In this document: in pieces, positions 14,836 through 21,805 of the stretch
Layout of the letters: every line of letters starts with the position of its first letter
Numbering within the stretch: position 1 is the stretch's first letter
Assembly: GCA_964545715.1 (NCBI GenBank)
Contig: CAZJHX010000174.1
Span: 1-21,805 of the forward strand
Direction of reading: 5' to 3'
Source of the DNA: CAZJHX01 sp964545715
GTDB taxonomy: Bacteria > Myxococcota_A > UBA9042 > GCA-2863065
DNA: 21,805 bases
Notes under the pieces: model-generated
Database searches by the model: none
The model's input: only the letters and a program-made list of their open reading frames with translations
What the model was told of the DNA's origin: nothing
Position numbers and translations under genes: made by a program

Positions 14836-16335
14836 TTAGCTGTCGCCCCACTTCAGCGTGTAGTCGGTGCACGTGCCCGGACCGGCGGTGAAGATCTCGA
14901 TGTCGAAGACGCCCGAGTCGTTGGTGCTGAAGGTCCCGCAGTTCGGGGCGAGCTGAACGGTGGAGGTGCCGTTGGCTGCTGACGAGGCGCAGCAGCCTTC
15001 GCTGCCCGCTTTGGGGCCGTCGGCCGACTGGCTGCCGGCCTGGCAGGTGACCGACGCGTCATTGCCGTTGGTGCACGTGTAGTAGATGCACAGCTGGTAG
15101 CTGAAGCCCGGTGGGGTGGTCAGGGTCACCTTGGGTTGGACGTCGCAGAAGTTGTCGTCCGAGACCGAGTACCAGAACCAGTCGGTGTCGCCCGTCGGCC
15201 ACAGAGAGGCGCCCGCCGTGTGGTCCAGGCCGGCGCAGTCGGAGATGTCGATGAGGTGCTTGCCCGACCAGCTGTTGTTGGGCTCGTATTTGTCGGTCTC
15301 GGTGGTCGTTGTGACGTCGCAGCTGCTGCCGTCGCAGACCGACTTCTCGCACGGATCGCTCGTGCTGCACGTGCCGCAGGACTCCCCGCAGCCGTCGTCG
15401 CCGCAGTCCTTGCCCGCGCAGCTGCCCTGACATTGTTGGGAGACGCAGGTGCCCTCGCTGCTGCACAGATCCGTGCCGTCGCAGCCGCCGCAGGAGCCCG
15501 AGCAGCCGTCGCTGCCGCAGTCCTTGCCCGCGCAATCCGGCGTGCAGACGCACTTGCCGCCCGGGCCGCACAGCCAGCCGTCCTGACACGCGCCGCAGTT
15601 GCCGTCGCAGCCGTCCGACCCGCACTGCTTGCCGGTGCAGTCGGCCGTACACGGCTGGCAGGCGCCCCCCGCACACTTTTGTCCGTCGCCGCAGTCCCCG
15701 CACGTGCCGCCGCACGTATCGTCACCACAGACCTTGCCCTCGCACTGCGGGGCGCAGCAGTTGGCCAGCAGGTTGTGTGCGCACCCCGCGGCCGGGTGGC
15801 AGCCGTCGTCGGTGCAGGGGTCGCCGTCGTCGCAGTTGACCGGCTCGCCGATGCAGTCCACGTCCTGGCAGGTCTCGTTGGTGATGCATGGGCTGCCCGT
15901 GGAGCACGCGGTGCCGTTTTCCGCGGCCTTGTAAGCGCACTCGCCGGCGTCCTTGTCGCAGAAGATGATCTCACACGGACCCGGCGCCACCTGCTCGCAG
16001 TCGCTGTCCTCCAAGCAGTCGGGGATGGGCGGCGGCTCGGTGCTGCCGCCGTCCGGATCATCGCTGCCGGTCGTGGGCTCCACCCCGGTGTCATCGGATG
16101 TATCGCCGGTATCGCCGGTGGTCGTGGTGTCCACAGTCGTGGACGTGTCTTCGCCGGTAGTCGGAATGCCGCTGGTCGGCTCGCCCGTCGTACCGGTGCC
16201 GGATGTCGTCGTCGTGGCGGGGTCAAACCCGCCGGTGCCGGTCGCTGTCGTGGGGCCGCCCTCGTCGTCGCCGCAGCCGAACATCCCCAATGCCACGGCG
16301 ACCAGGATCGCCGGCGCCCCGTTGTTGACCCTCAT
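14836..16335 (-). CDS. Cys-rich lipoprotein with CxGKxCGxDGC repeats and PPC-like C-terminus
   Basis: A 499-residue surface lipoprotein. The signal peptide ends in FGC (C21). A Thr/Gly/Asp-rich linker (28-100) could be glycosylated. The Cys-rich region (107-340) includes four copies of an 18-residue repeat CxGKxCGxDxCxGxCGxC at 198, 233, 268 and 306, with spacings of 35, 35 and 38 residues. Such repeats are common in exported proteins of deltaproteobacteria and probably form small disulfide-bonded modules for adhesion or binding. The C-terminal domain (about 350-499, from KYEPNNSWSG through DTDWFWYSV) resembles bacterial pre-peptidase C-terminal (PPC) domains. The start is MRVNNG (ATG 16335) or 9 nt upstream at ATG 16344, and no clear ribosome site distinguishes them. 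The gene is tail to tail with the GH89-like gene (11 bp gap) and head to head with a USP gene. Confidence 0.8.
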   Translation of the reverse strand: MRVNNGAPAILVAVALGMFGCGDDEGGPTTATGTGGFDPATTTTSGTGTTGEPTSGIPTTGEDTSTTVDTTTTGDTGDTSDDTGVEPTTGSDDPDGGSTEPPPIPDCLEDSDCEQVAPGPCEIIFCDKDAGECAYKAAENGTACSTGSPCITNETCQDVDCIGEPVNCDDGDPCTDDGCHPAAGCAHNLLANCCAPQCEGKVCGDDTCGGTCGDCGDGQKCAGGACQPCTADCTGKQCGSDGCDGNCGACQDGWLCGPGGKCVCTPDCAGKDCGSDGCSGSCGGCDGTDLCSSEGTCVSQQCQGSCAGKDCGDDGCGESCGTCSTSDPCEKSVCDGSSCDVTTTTETDKYEPNNSWSGKHLIDISDCAGLDHTAGASLWPTGDTDWFWYSVSDDNFCDVQPKVTLTTPPGFSYQLCIYYTCTNGNDASVTCQAGSQSADGPKAGSEGCCASSAANGTSTVQLAPNCGTFSTNDSGVFDIEIFTAGPGTCTDYTLKWGDS

Positions 16336-16342
16336 GCACGCC

Positions 16343-17293
16343 ATGGTATCAAACGATTCGTCCCCAATCCTCTTGCCGAAGGGTGCCCACATCACGACCA
16401 ACTCAGACGAGCCATTTGTCCTGCTGACGACGGACTTCAGCGAGCTCGGGGACCGGGCGATCCCACACGCCGCTCGTCTCGCTAAGGCGCGCAGGCTGCC
16501 GATTCGTCTTCTGCACGTGATCGACGCGTTGACCACCGGGGACGAGGACCGCTTCGCGCCCAACAGCGCATGGGAGTGGCGAGTCACGGATCTCGTCCAG
16601 AAGGGCCTGGCGCGCGTCGCGGCAACGATCAGCGAGCTGGGCGTGGAGGTCGAGCCGGTTTTCCGCGCCGGGTCGCCGTGGCGGGAGATCCTTCGGGAGC
16701 TGGAGAGCGGAGCGGTCGCCGGTGTGATCAGCACGCACGGCTACGGCGCTGTCGCGCGTTTTCTGGTGGGCAGCTGCGCGTACAAAGTGATCCGCTCGAC
16801 CCCCGTGCCGCTGCTCATCGTCGGCCGTGACACGCCCGACGGGCCGTACAAAAACTGCCTGATCCCCGTGCCGCCGACCGGGGCGTACAGGGCGCTCGTG
16901 AACGCCTTGCGGTGGCCCATGACGTTCGGCGCCGACGTCGAGGTGATGCATGCGGTCGACCCCGGCCATGGCGCCGCCGGCGTGCTGTTGGGCGAGGACG
17001 CGGTCAGCAAGGTTGTGCGAGAGCGCGTCCGCGTCGCCAACGAGCAGATGGACGAGCTTACAGCGGTCGCTCACGGACAAGGCATCACGTCTTCCGGGCA
17101 CGTGGTCGAGTTGGTGCGCCCGGCGGTCGCCATCGTCGAGCGCGCCAAGGAGATCGGCGCCGGTCTCATCGTGATGCCTGCTCATCGCTATTCACGCGTG
17201 CAACACTTCTTTCTGGGCAGCGTGACCGAAGAGGTTATCCGGCGAACTCATGTCCCCGTACTGATCTTCAGGCCGCCTGAAGAAGGGGCGTGA
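16343..17293 (+). CDS. Tandem universal stress protein (two USP domains)
   Basis: A cytoplasmic 316-residue protein made of two UspA-like domains, about 25-165 and 170-310. The first has a typical start (FVLLTTDFSELGDRAIPHA) and ATP-loop region ending HGYGAVARFLVGSCAYKVIRSTPVPLLIV. In the second the loop is degenerate (AHRYSRVQHFFLGSVTEEVIRRTHVPVLIF), keeping the GS and PVLIF but losing the first Gly residues, so nucleotide binding may be limited to one domain. The start is doubtful. ATG 16343 adds about 20 unconserved residues and overlaps the start region of the divergent lipoprotein gene. TTG 16373 is an alternative that would leave a 37-bp gap to ATG 16335. It converges on a second tandem USP gene of the same size. 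Confidence 0.82.
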   Translation: MVSNDSSPILLPKGAHITTNSDEPFVLLTTDFSELGDRAIPHAARLAKARRLPIRLLHVIDALTTGDEDRFAPNSAWEWRVTDLVQKGLARVAATISELGVEVEPVFRAGSPWREILRELESGAVAGVISTHGYGAVARFLVGSCAYKVIRSTPVPLLIVGRDTPDGPYKNCLIPVPPTGAYRALVNALRWPMTFGADVEVMHAVDPGHGAAGVLLGEDAVSKVVRERVRVANEQMDELTAVAHGQGITSSGHVVELVRPAVAIVERAKEIGAGLIVMPAHRYSRVQHFFLGSVTEEVIRRTHVPVLIFRPPEEGA

Positions 17294-17373
17294 GCACCCG
17301 GCGCCCGGCCGTCAGGGCCGTTGTCGGCTCATTTCATGCTCACGCTCCGAGGCGGGACGCCCCGTCGGGCACG

Positions 17374-18321
17374 CTAGAAGGGCGTGACGTGCATTCGGGT
17401 CGCGCGATGCAGCCAGTGTCGCGGGTAGACCAGGACCGGCACCTCCGACCGGCGAATCACCGCGTCCGTCGTGCTGCCGAAGAAGCGCTCCGCGACGGCG
17501 CCCTTACCGTGCGTCGGGATGGTGACGAGGTCGAAGCCGGCCCCCTCTTCGTCAGCGGCGCGCAGGGTGGCGATCACCGCGTCCGCCGGATCGGCGCCGG
17601 CGCGTACGTGCAGCGCCAGGGTGCCGACATTGACGCCCGCAACCCATCGCTGCAGCGCCGCGTGCCAGCGCCTCTTCAGCGCCAGCGCGTGCCACGGCAT
17701 GCCGCCGGCGGCCATATCCGACGCGTCGACCAGCTGGATCCACTGCGGCGTGGCGTAGCCATTGACCACGTGCAGCTCGGCGTCGAACAGGTCGGCGAGC
17801 GATCGCGCCTCTCGCAGACCGTGCTCGCTGTCGCTGCTCAAGTCGCTGCACGCCAGGATCCTCTGATAGCCGACGCGGTCGGCCCCGGTCTCAGCCGCGT
17901 CGTTCAACACCAGGACCGGCACGGGGCTCTTGCGCAGCACCTCGCGGGTCGTGCTGCTCAGCGGCCTGCCGGTCACCCGGCCGGCGTGACGCGTGACGAT
18001 GATCAAGTCCACCGCCGCCTCGGCGCCCCAGCTCACCAGCGCCGGCGCCGCTTCACCCGTCAGCCGGACCAGCTCGGCACGGGAGCCCATGGCCTCCAAC
18101 AGCGTCATGCACACCTGCAGCCTGGTCTCCACCAGGTCGTAGTAGCGCGCGATATGGCGCCGCGCGGCGTCGGTATCGACGTAGGCGCCCATCTCGGATT
18201 GATCGACAAAGACGACGCTGATGCGCGCCCCGAAAGCTGACGCCAACGCGGCCGCGTGCGGGCACGCGCTGGACGATGTTTCGGACGCGTCGCAGGCGAC
18301 AAGGATGTGTCGCACATGCAT
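17374..18321 (-). CDS. Tandem universal stress protein (two USP domains)
   Basis: A 315-residue protein with two UspA-like domains (about 1-150 and 155-310). The start HVRHILVACDASETSS is a classic USP first strand. In domain 1 the ATP loop is altered (HAGRVTGRPLSSTTREVL: the GS is lost). In domain 2 it is intact (HGKGAVAERFFGSTTDAVIRRSEVPVLVY), so the nucleotide-binding domain is the second one, the reverse of the convergent USP gene. A longer frame to 18408 exists, but ATG 18321 is chosen because GGGAGG lies 6 nt upstream. It follows the COG2907-like gene by 91 bp on the same strand and could be read from the same transcript or from its own promoter. Confidence 0.88.
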   Translation of the reverse strand: MHVRHILVACDASETSSSACPHAAALASAFGARISVVFVDQSEMGAYVDTDAARRHIARYYDLVETRLQVCMTLLEAMGSRAELVRLTGEAAPALVSWGAEAAVDLIIVTRHAGRVTGRPLSSTTREVLRKSPVPVLVLNDAAETGADRVGYQRILACSDLSSDSEHGLREARSLADLFDAELHVVNGYATPQWIQLVDASDMAAGGMPWHALALKRRWHAALQRWVAGVNVGTLALHVRAGADPADAVIATLRAADEEGAGFDLVTIPTHGKGAVAERFFGSTTDAVIRRSEVPVLVYPRHWLHRATRMHVTPF

Positions 18322-18327
18322 GACGAA

Positions 18328-18333
18328 CCTCCC
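18328..18333 (-). promoter_or_regulatory. Shine-Dalgarno GGGAGG for the minus-strand USP gene
   Basis: GGGAGG on the minus strand, 6 nt before ATG 18321. It fixes the start of the USP gene. Confidence 0.7.
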
Positions 18334-18361
18334 TGGTGGGGCGGGTCGGCGGAACTCGCCC

Positions 18362-18396
18362 CGGCACGCCCGCTGAGACAAGCACACCGCGTGCCG
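18362..18396. repeat. Inverted repeat between the FAD oxidoreductase and USP genes
   Basis: Perfect 8-bp arms CGGCACGC (18362-18369) and GCGTGCCG (18389-18396), 19-nt loop. It lies in the 91-bp gap and could be a terminator-like or processing hairpin. No T-tract follows on the minus strand. Confidence 0.35.
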
Positions 18397-18412
18397 ACGT
18401 GGACTCACCCGA

Positions 18413-19657
18413 CTACCTCAGCGTACGGCCGCCCAGCCGGTGCGAGATCGCCAGCGCGGAGACGGTGGCGCCCTCGTGCAGACCGTCGCCGAGCCAGGCA
18501 CCGGCGTAAAAGGTCTGGTTGCTGCCGTTTTCGTCGGTGACCTCGTGGCGATACCTCAGCGCATCCACAGTCAGACACGGCACGGTGTGCTCTTGAGCTT
18601 GCAGGACGGCTCCGCGGTCGATCCGGTCCTCCAGGTTGTAGGCCATACCGTACGGATGCGCGGGGTCCACGTCACAGAGCCGGTTCAGCCACGCGTTATA
18701 ACCGCCGCCACGGCCGTCCGGTGACTCGAAGAGGTCGAACTCGGTGAACCGTTGGGCGCCGTACGGCGCGTACATGGAGAAGTCGTCGTGCAGCTCGGTG
18801 CGGATGGTTCGGCTGCGCCACGCACTGAAGCGGCGCCGCTCGGCCTCGGTCGCGTCGGTCAGCAGCGGCAGCACCTGGTCGGGGGTGGCCGCGAGGACGA
18901 CCCGATCGAACGGCAACAGGGCGCCGTCGGGCGCCTCGATAATGACCTCGCCGCGCTGCCGGCGGACCCCGCGCACAGCCGCGTTGACGTGCACGGTACC
19001 GCCGAAGCGGTCCAAAATGCGCTGCAGGTAGCTGTAGACGCCGCCCACGATTCGGGTCCACTTCCGCGCCCGTGTCATATGCAGCAGCACGGGCGCGGCA
19101 AGCTGCGCCGACAGGTCCCCGGTCTCCTCGTAAGGTGTCGAGTACGCGTACATGAGCAGCATGCGCATCCACCGACAGTGCACGTCTGTGCCCAGCAGCT
19201 GGCTCATCGGGGCCTGGCGCAAGGCGTCCGGATCGGACATCAGCTGCAGTGCATCGCGCCGAAAGCGCGGATCGTCCAGGGCGATTCGCAGCAGCTGTCC
19301 CAGCATGGCCAGGTGCTGCAGGGCGCCGCCGCTCTCGTGCGGAATCGCCGCCTGCGACAGCACCCGCCGTCCGTCTGCAAGAAACAGGCTGGTGGCGCCG
19401 TGAATCGTGTCTGTCTCCACGTCGAGCGCGCGCAGCAGTTGGTGGAAGCGCACGAATGAGGTCGGCTCGAACTCGATGACGCCGTTGTCCAGGGTGATGT
19501 GCGCCGGGACACGGTCGCGCGGGGCGTTCTGGCCGGGGGTTCGGACGTGACCGCCGAGCACGGGCGCCTTCTCGAAGACGGTGACGTCGTGGGTGCGGTC
19601 GAGCAGATGCGCGCAGATCAAGCCGCTTGCGCCGCCGCCGATGATCGCGACCCTCAT
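18413..19657 (-). CDS. COG2907-like FAD-dependent oxidoreductase
   Basis: A 414-residue flavoprotein of the amine oxidase superfamily. The dinucleotide-binding motif AIIGGGASGLICAHLL (GxGxxG at residues 7-12) is at the very start, followed by VFEKAPVLGGHVRT. The stretch LDNGVIEFEPTSFVRFHQLLRALDVET matches the COG2907-type family. The C-terminal FAD segment YAGAWLGDGLHEGATVSAL is also typical. COG2907 proteins often sit beside lipid-modifying enzymes, but here the partner is a carotenoid isomerase-like protein. The substrate is unknown; a polyunsaturated or isoprenoid lipid is a guess. The ATG overlaps the TGA of the upstream gene by 4 bp (ATGA), so translation is coupled. Confidence 0.82.
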   Translation of the reverse strand: MRVAIIGGGASGLICAHLLDRTHDVTVFEKAPVLGGHVRTPGQNAPRDRVPAHITLDNGVIEFEPTSFVRFHQLLRALDVETDTIHGATSLFLADGRRVLSQAAIPHESGGALQHLAMLGQLLRIALDDPRFRRDALQLMSDPDALRQAPMSQLLGTDVHCRWMRMLLMYAYSTPYEETGDLSAQLAAPVLLHMTRARKWTRIVGGVYSYLQRILDRFGGTVHVNAAVRGVRRQRGEVIIEAPDGALLPFDRVVLAATPDQVLPLLTDATEAERRRFSAWRSRTIRTELHDDFSMYAPYGAQRFTEFDLFESPDGRGGGYNAWLNRLCDVDPAHPYGMAYNLEDRIDRGAVLQAQEHTVPCLTVDALRYRHEVTDENGSNQTFYAGAWLGDGLHEGATVSALAISHRLGGRTLR

Positions 19658-21180
19658 GCCGCCCGCTCCAGCAGCCGGTCGCCCGACAGCACTTCATAAA
19701 GACGCCGTCCGGTCCAGATCGTGCCCGCAAAGCCGGCGTAGCCCGAGGAGGCGTTGCAGAACCAGAAGTTCTGCAGCGACGTGCGGTAATCCAGACGGCG
19801 AAGGCCCATCTGCGCCGGCACCATGTTGGATCCGTAGCTGTTGCCGCGGGGCGCCCGGCAGTAGCGCTCATTGGTCGTCGGGCTGCCGGTCATGCGAAAC
19901 ACAAGGTGATCGCGGAAGTCCGGCACGTAGTCGCGCTCGATGATGTCGAGCATCGTGTTCAAGATCACCTTCTTGCGGCGGCGATAGCCCTTCTCGTCGC
20001 TGATCTTCAGGTCCAGAAAGCGCTGGTAGTCCGCCACTGTGAGCAGCTCCACGATCTGGTGATCCGGCGGGCAGTCGCCCCTCACGTCCGTCAGCAGCGT
20101 CGGTGTCGTGACGGCAAAGCTGGGGCGCGAGTAGTCGCCGCGCACGTACATGTCGTGAAAGCAGCGGTTCAGGTCCAGCTGCTCGCTGTGAAAGAGGTTG
20201 GACCGCCCAAACCCGTGGTTGCGGAGATCGAGGTCCTTGACCACCAGATACGCGACGAAGTTGGACGGTGAGTACTCATAGTCCAGCTTGCGGCGCAGAC
20301 CGCGTGAGAACCGGCTCAGGCCGATCATCTCCGCGGCCCGGCGCGGGTCCATGTTGCAGACCACGCCCCCCGCCCGGTGCTCTTCGCCGTCGTGTGTCAG
20401 CACCCCGGCGACCCGATCGCCGAAGGTCAAAAACTCCACAACCGTCCGGTTGCACAGCACCTCGCCGCCGCTGTCGCGGATAACGCCGACCAGCGCGTCC
20501 ACGAAGCGCTCGAAGTGGTGCGTCGGGTAGTAGGCGCCGTGCATATAGCCGTCGAACAGCAGCACCCAGGCAAAGAACGACAGCTGCTTGGGCGGCAGCA
20601 GAAAGTCCGGCCACTGCAACGCCAGGAGCGTCTGTGCGGGCAAAGGCAGTCCCGCGGAATCAAAGACGTCTTGCAGGGTTGCGGTGCGAAAGCGGACCAT
20701 GCGCCGTGTCCGAGCGAGGGCGGCGACCCGGGTGCGCAGTCCGCGCGCGGCGGTCATGCGGTCGATCTCCTCGGCGGTGCCGCGGACGTGCCCCAGCAGA
20801 CGGCGGACGGCTTGCTCTGCGCGCGGAACGACCGCGTTCAGCCGGCCCTCCAACACGTCGTAGTCGGCGGGGACGTCCAGCGCGTGTCCCGGGGTGCGCA
20901 TGCGATCGAAGCCGTCCGGGTCGTAGCGCTCGAAGGTCAGCTCGCGGTCCAGGCCCAGCCGCTTCAGAACCGTGTGCACGCTCTGCCCCGGGCCGCAGCT
21001 CCAGACATAGTGCAGCTGGGCGTTGAAGCGGTACTTGCGGGCCTCTTCGAAGGTGTGCGCGAAGCCGCCGGGCGTGTCGTGAGCCTCCAGCACGCGGACG
21101 CGCTTGCCCGAGCGGGCCATCAGCGCAGCAAACGACAGCGCGGCCAGCCCGCTGCCCACCACGACGTAGTCCGGCGCCAT
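19654..21180 (-). CDS. Carotenoid isomerase/retinol saturase-like flavoprotein
   Basis: A 508-residue FAD protein of the CrtI/CrtISO/RetSat group, which desaturates, saturates or isomerises polyene lipids. The N-terminal motif is YVVVGSGLAALSFAALMARSG, where the third Gly of GxGxxG is Ala. It is followed by VLEAHDTPGGFAHTFEE and FNAQLHYVWS, close to the HTF and IHYVG segments of RetSat and CrtISO. The C-terminal segment NASSGYAGFAGTIWTGRRLYEVL is the usual second FAD contact. ATG 21180 is chosen: the frame is open further upstream, but the extra 88 residues overlap the DUF2267 gene and are unlike the family. The gene lies 5 bp after DUF2267 and overlaps the next flavoprotein by ATGA. No phytoene synthase or other carotenoid gene is in the window. 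Confidence 0.8.
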   Translation of the reverse strand: MAPDYVVVGSGLAALSFAALMARSGKRVRVLEAHDTPGGFAHTFEEARKYRFNAQLHYVWSCGPGQSVHTVLKRLGLDRELTFERYDPDGFDRMRTPGHALDVPADYDVLEGRLNAVVPRAEQAVRRLLGHVRGTAEEIDRMTAARGLRTRVAALARTRRMVRFRTATLQDVFDSAGLPLPAQTLLALQWPDFLLPPKQLSFFAWVLLFDGYMHGAYYPTHHFERFVDALVGVIRDSGGEVLCNRTVVEFLTFGDRVAGVLTHDGEEHRAGGVVCNMDPRRAAEMIGLSRFSRGLRRKLDYEYSPSNFVAYLVVKDLDLRNHGFGRSNLFHSEQLDLNRCFHDMYVRGDYSRPSFAVTTPTLLTDVRGDCPPDHQIVELLTVADYQRFLDLKISDEKGYRRRKKVILNTMLDIIERDYVPDFRDHLVFRMTGSPTTNERYCRAPRGNSYGSNMVPAQMGLRRLDYRTSLQNFWFCNASSGYAGFAGTIWTGRRLYEVLSGDRLLERAA

Positions 21181-21185
21181 CACCC

Positions 21186-21689
21186 TCAGCTCTTCGGTTG
21201 ACTGGTCGACAGCGGTCGTGTGGAGCCGGGACGCCCCGACGCCAGCGTGTGCGGGGCGGCTGGGGCGGCGTGCATCGGTTTTGGGATTGGGTGGTGCGAC
21301 TGTGGCGGTCGAATCAGGGCCATCCACTGCGGCGCCAGGTCGCGCTCCAGATGCGTCATCATCTCGGCATCCAGCGATTCCGCCAGCGCGGCCAGCACCA
21401 CGCCCGCGCTCTCGGCCGCCGCGCCGGGCGACAGCCCAAGCCACAGGGCCAGATGTGTATAGAGATCACTGATCTCCGTGTAGAGCGCCGGCCTGTTGAG
21501 GCCCGCGCGAACGGCCCGGGCCAGGCCCGGCGGCAGGCGATCAGCCAGCGCTTTGACGGTCGGGGGCTCAAGTCGCCGGCTCAGCAACTCCAGCACCGCT
21601 TCGGTGATCCGTCGCGCCTCCTCCTCGGTGCCGAGCGCGGCGCGGTCTTTCACCGTGCTGACAAACCGGTGCTGGGCGATCCCCGTCAT
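21186..21689 (-). CDS. DUF2267-like protein
   Basis: A 167-residue soluble protein. The first 130 residues resemble DUF2267 (HRFVSTVKDRAALGTEEEARRITEAVLELLSRRL, then LADRLPPGLARAVRAG), a helical domain found in many bacteria and without an established role. The tail (about 131-167) is Pro/Ser/His-rich and probably disordered. ATG 21689 is the only good start, but the ribosome site is weak. It is the first gene of the minus-strand operon, 5 bp before the isomerase-like gene. Confidence 0.7.
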   Translation of the reverse strand: MTGIAQHRFVSTVKDRAALGTEEEARRITEAVLELLSRRLEPPTVKALADRLPPGLARAVRAGLNRPALYTEISDLYTHLALWLGLSPGAAAESAGVVLAALAESLDAEMMTHLERDLAPQWMALIRPPQSHHPIPKPMHAAPAAPHTLASGRPGSTRPLSTSQPKS

Positions 21690-21783
21690 GCAGCCGTGTC
21701 GTGCAAGTCGCGGACCAGCCCACTCGATCAGCAGGCCCTACGGACTGCAGGTGATAGAGTCCCTGGAAATGGTGTAGGACGCT

Positions 21784-21805
21784 CGTTCGGAAGACGGGCC
21801 GAACG
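21784..21805. repeat. Inverted repeat CGTTCGG-N8-CCGAACG at the window edge
   Basis: Perfect 7-bp arms (21784-21790 and 21799-21805) with an 8-nt loop. It lies upstream of the minus-strand DUF2267 operon and may extend beyond the window. It could be a terminator of a gene to the right or a regulator site for the operon. The rest of the gap (21690-21783) shows no clear signal. Confidence 0.4.

Noticed and set aside
15136..16485. Long Ala/Val-rich plus-strand frame over the Cys-rich lipoprotein
   Set aside because: The minus-strand frame has the lipobox, Cys repeats and PPC-like domain. The plus-strand frame is a shadow of them.
17294..17373. Possible bidirectional terminator between the convergent USP genes
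   Set aside because: Only 4-5 bp stems such as CGGCC-N5-GGCCG are found and there is no T-tract.
17290..18240. Plus-strand frame of 316 codons starting near the end of the first USP gene
   Set aside because: It is antisense to the second USP gene, which has a strong ribosome site and clear USP motifs.

Overview
The window is GC-rich (codon third positions almost all G or C) and tightly packed. The largest gap between genes is about 205 bp, so there is no stretch over 300 bases without a gene. No rRNA, tRNA, CRISPR array, transposase or integrase was seen. Several protein styles point to a member of the Myxococcota (deltaproteobacteria-like), possibly near the Nannocystis/Plesiocystis group: many secreted lipoproteins with Asp/Pro/Thr/Gly-rich linkers, thrombospondin type 3 calcium repeats, a Cys-rich lipoprotein with repeats of the CxGKxCGxDGC type, and a large protein with a degenerate J-domain. 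This assignment is an inference from style, not from a marker gene.

Layout, left to right. The 3' part of an RND/MMPL-family exporter gene runs in from the left edge (3-1979, +). It meets a small uncharacterised gene tail to tail (1960-2241, -). Next is a compact + strand operon of three genes (2416-4874): a DUF3419/BtaA-like SAM-dependent aminocarboxypropyl transferase, a heme-oxygenase-fold di-iron oxidase (HDO) with all six expected ligands, and a GNAT-type acyltransferase. This looks like a small modification or biosynthetic pathway and is the best candidate here for an undescribed system.

From 4915 to 14824 (+) comes a run dominated by exported proteins. It holds a lipoprotein with a GATase-like domain and a TIM-barrel-like domain, a cytoplasmic protein with a possible DUF4388-type N-terminus and a J-like domain, a matrixin-type zinc metalloprotease lipoprotein, a lipoprotein with a HEETH motif behind a Pro-Asp repeat linker, an exported Cys-containing protein, and a Tat-type lipoprotein resembling GH89 alpha-N-acetylglucosaminidases. 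A Cys-rich PPC-like lipoprotein follows on the opposite strand (14836-16335, -). Together these suggest an outer-surface set of hydrolases and binding proteins, as expected of a predator or polymer degrader. The matrixin/HEETH pair has a near-consensus sigma-70 promoter with a LexA-like palindrome placed at the expected transcription start.

The right third holds two tandem-domain universal stress proteins that converge tail to tail (16343-17293, + and 17374-18321, -). A - strand operon at the right end encodes a DUF2267 protein, a carotenoid isomerase/retinol saturase-like flavoprotein and a COG2907-like FAD oxidoreductase. The two flavoprotein genes overlap by ATGA. The second USP gene lies downstream on the same strand and may be part of that transcript.
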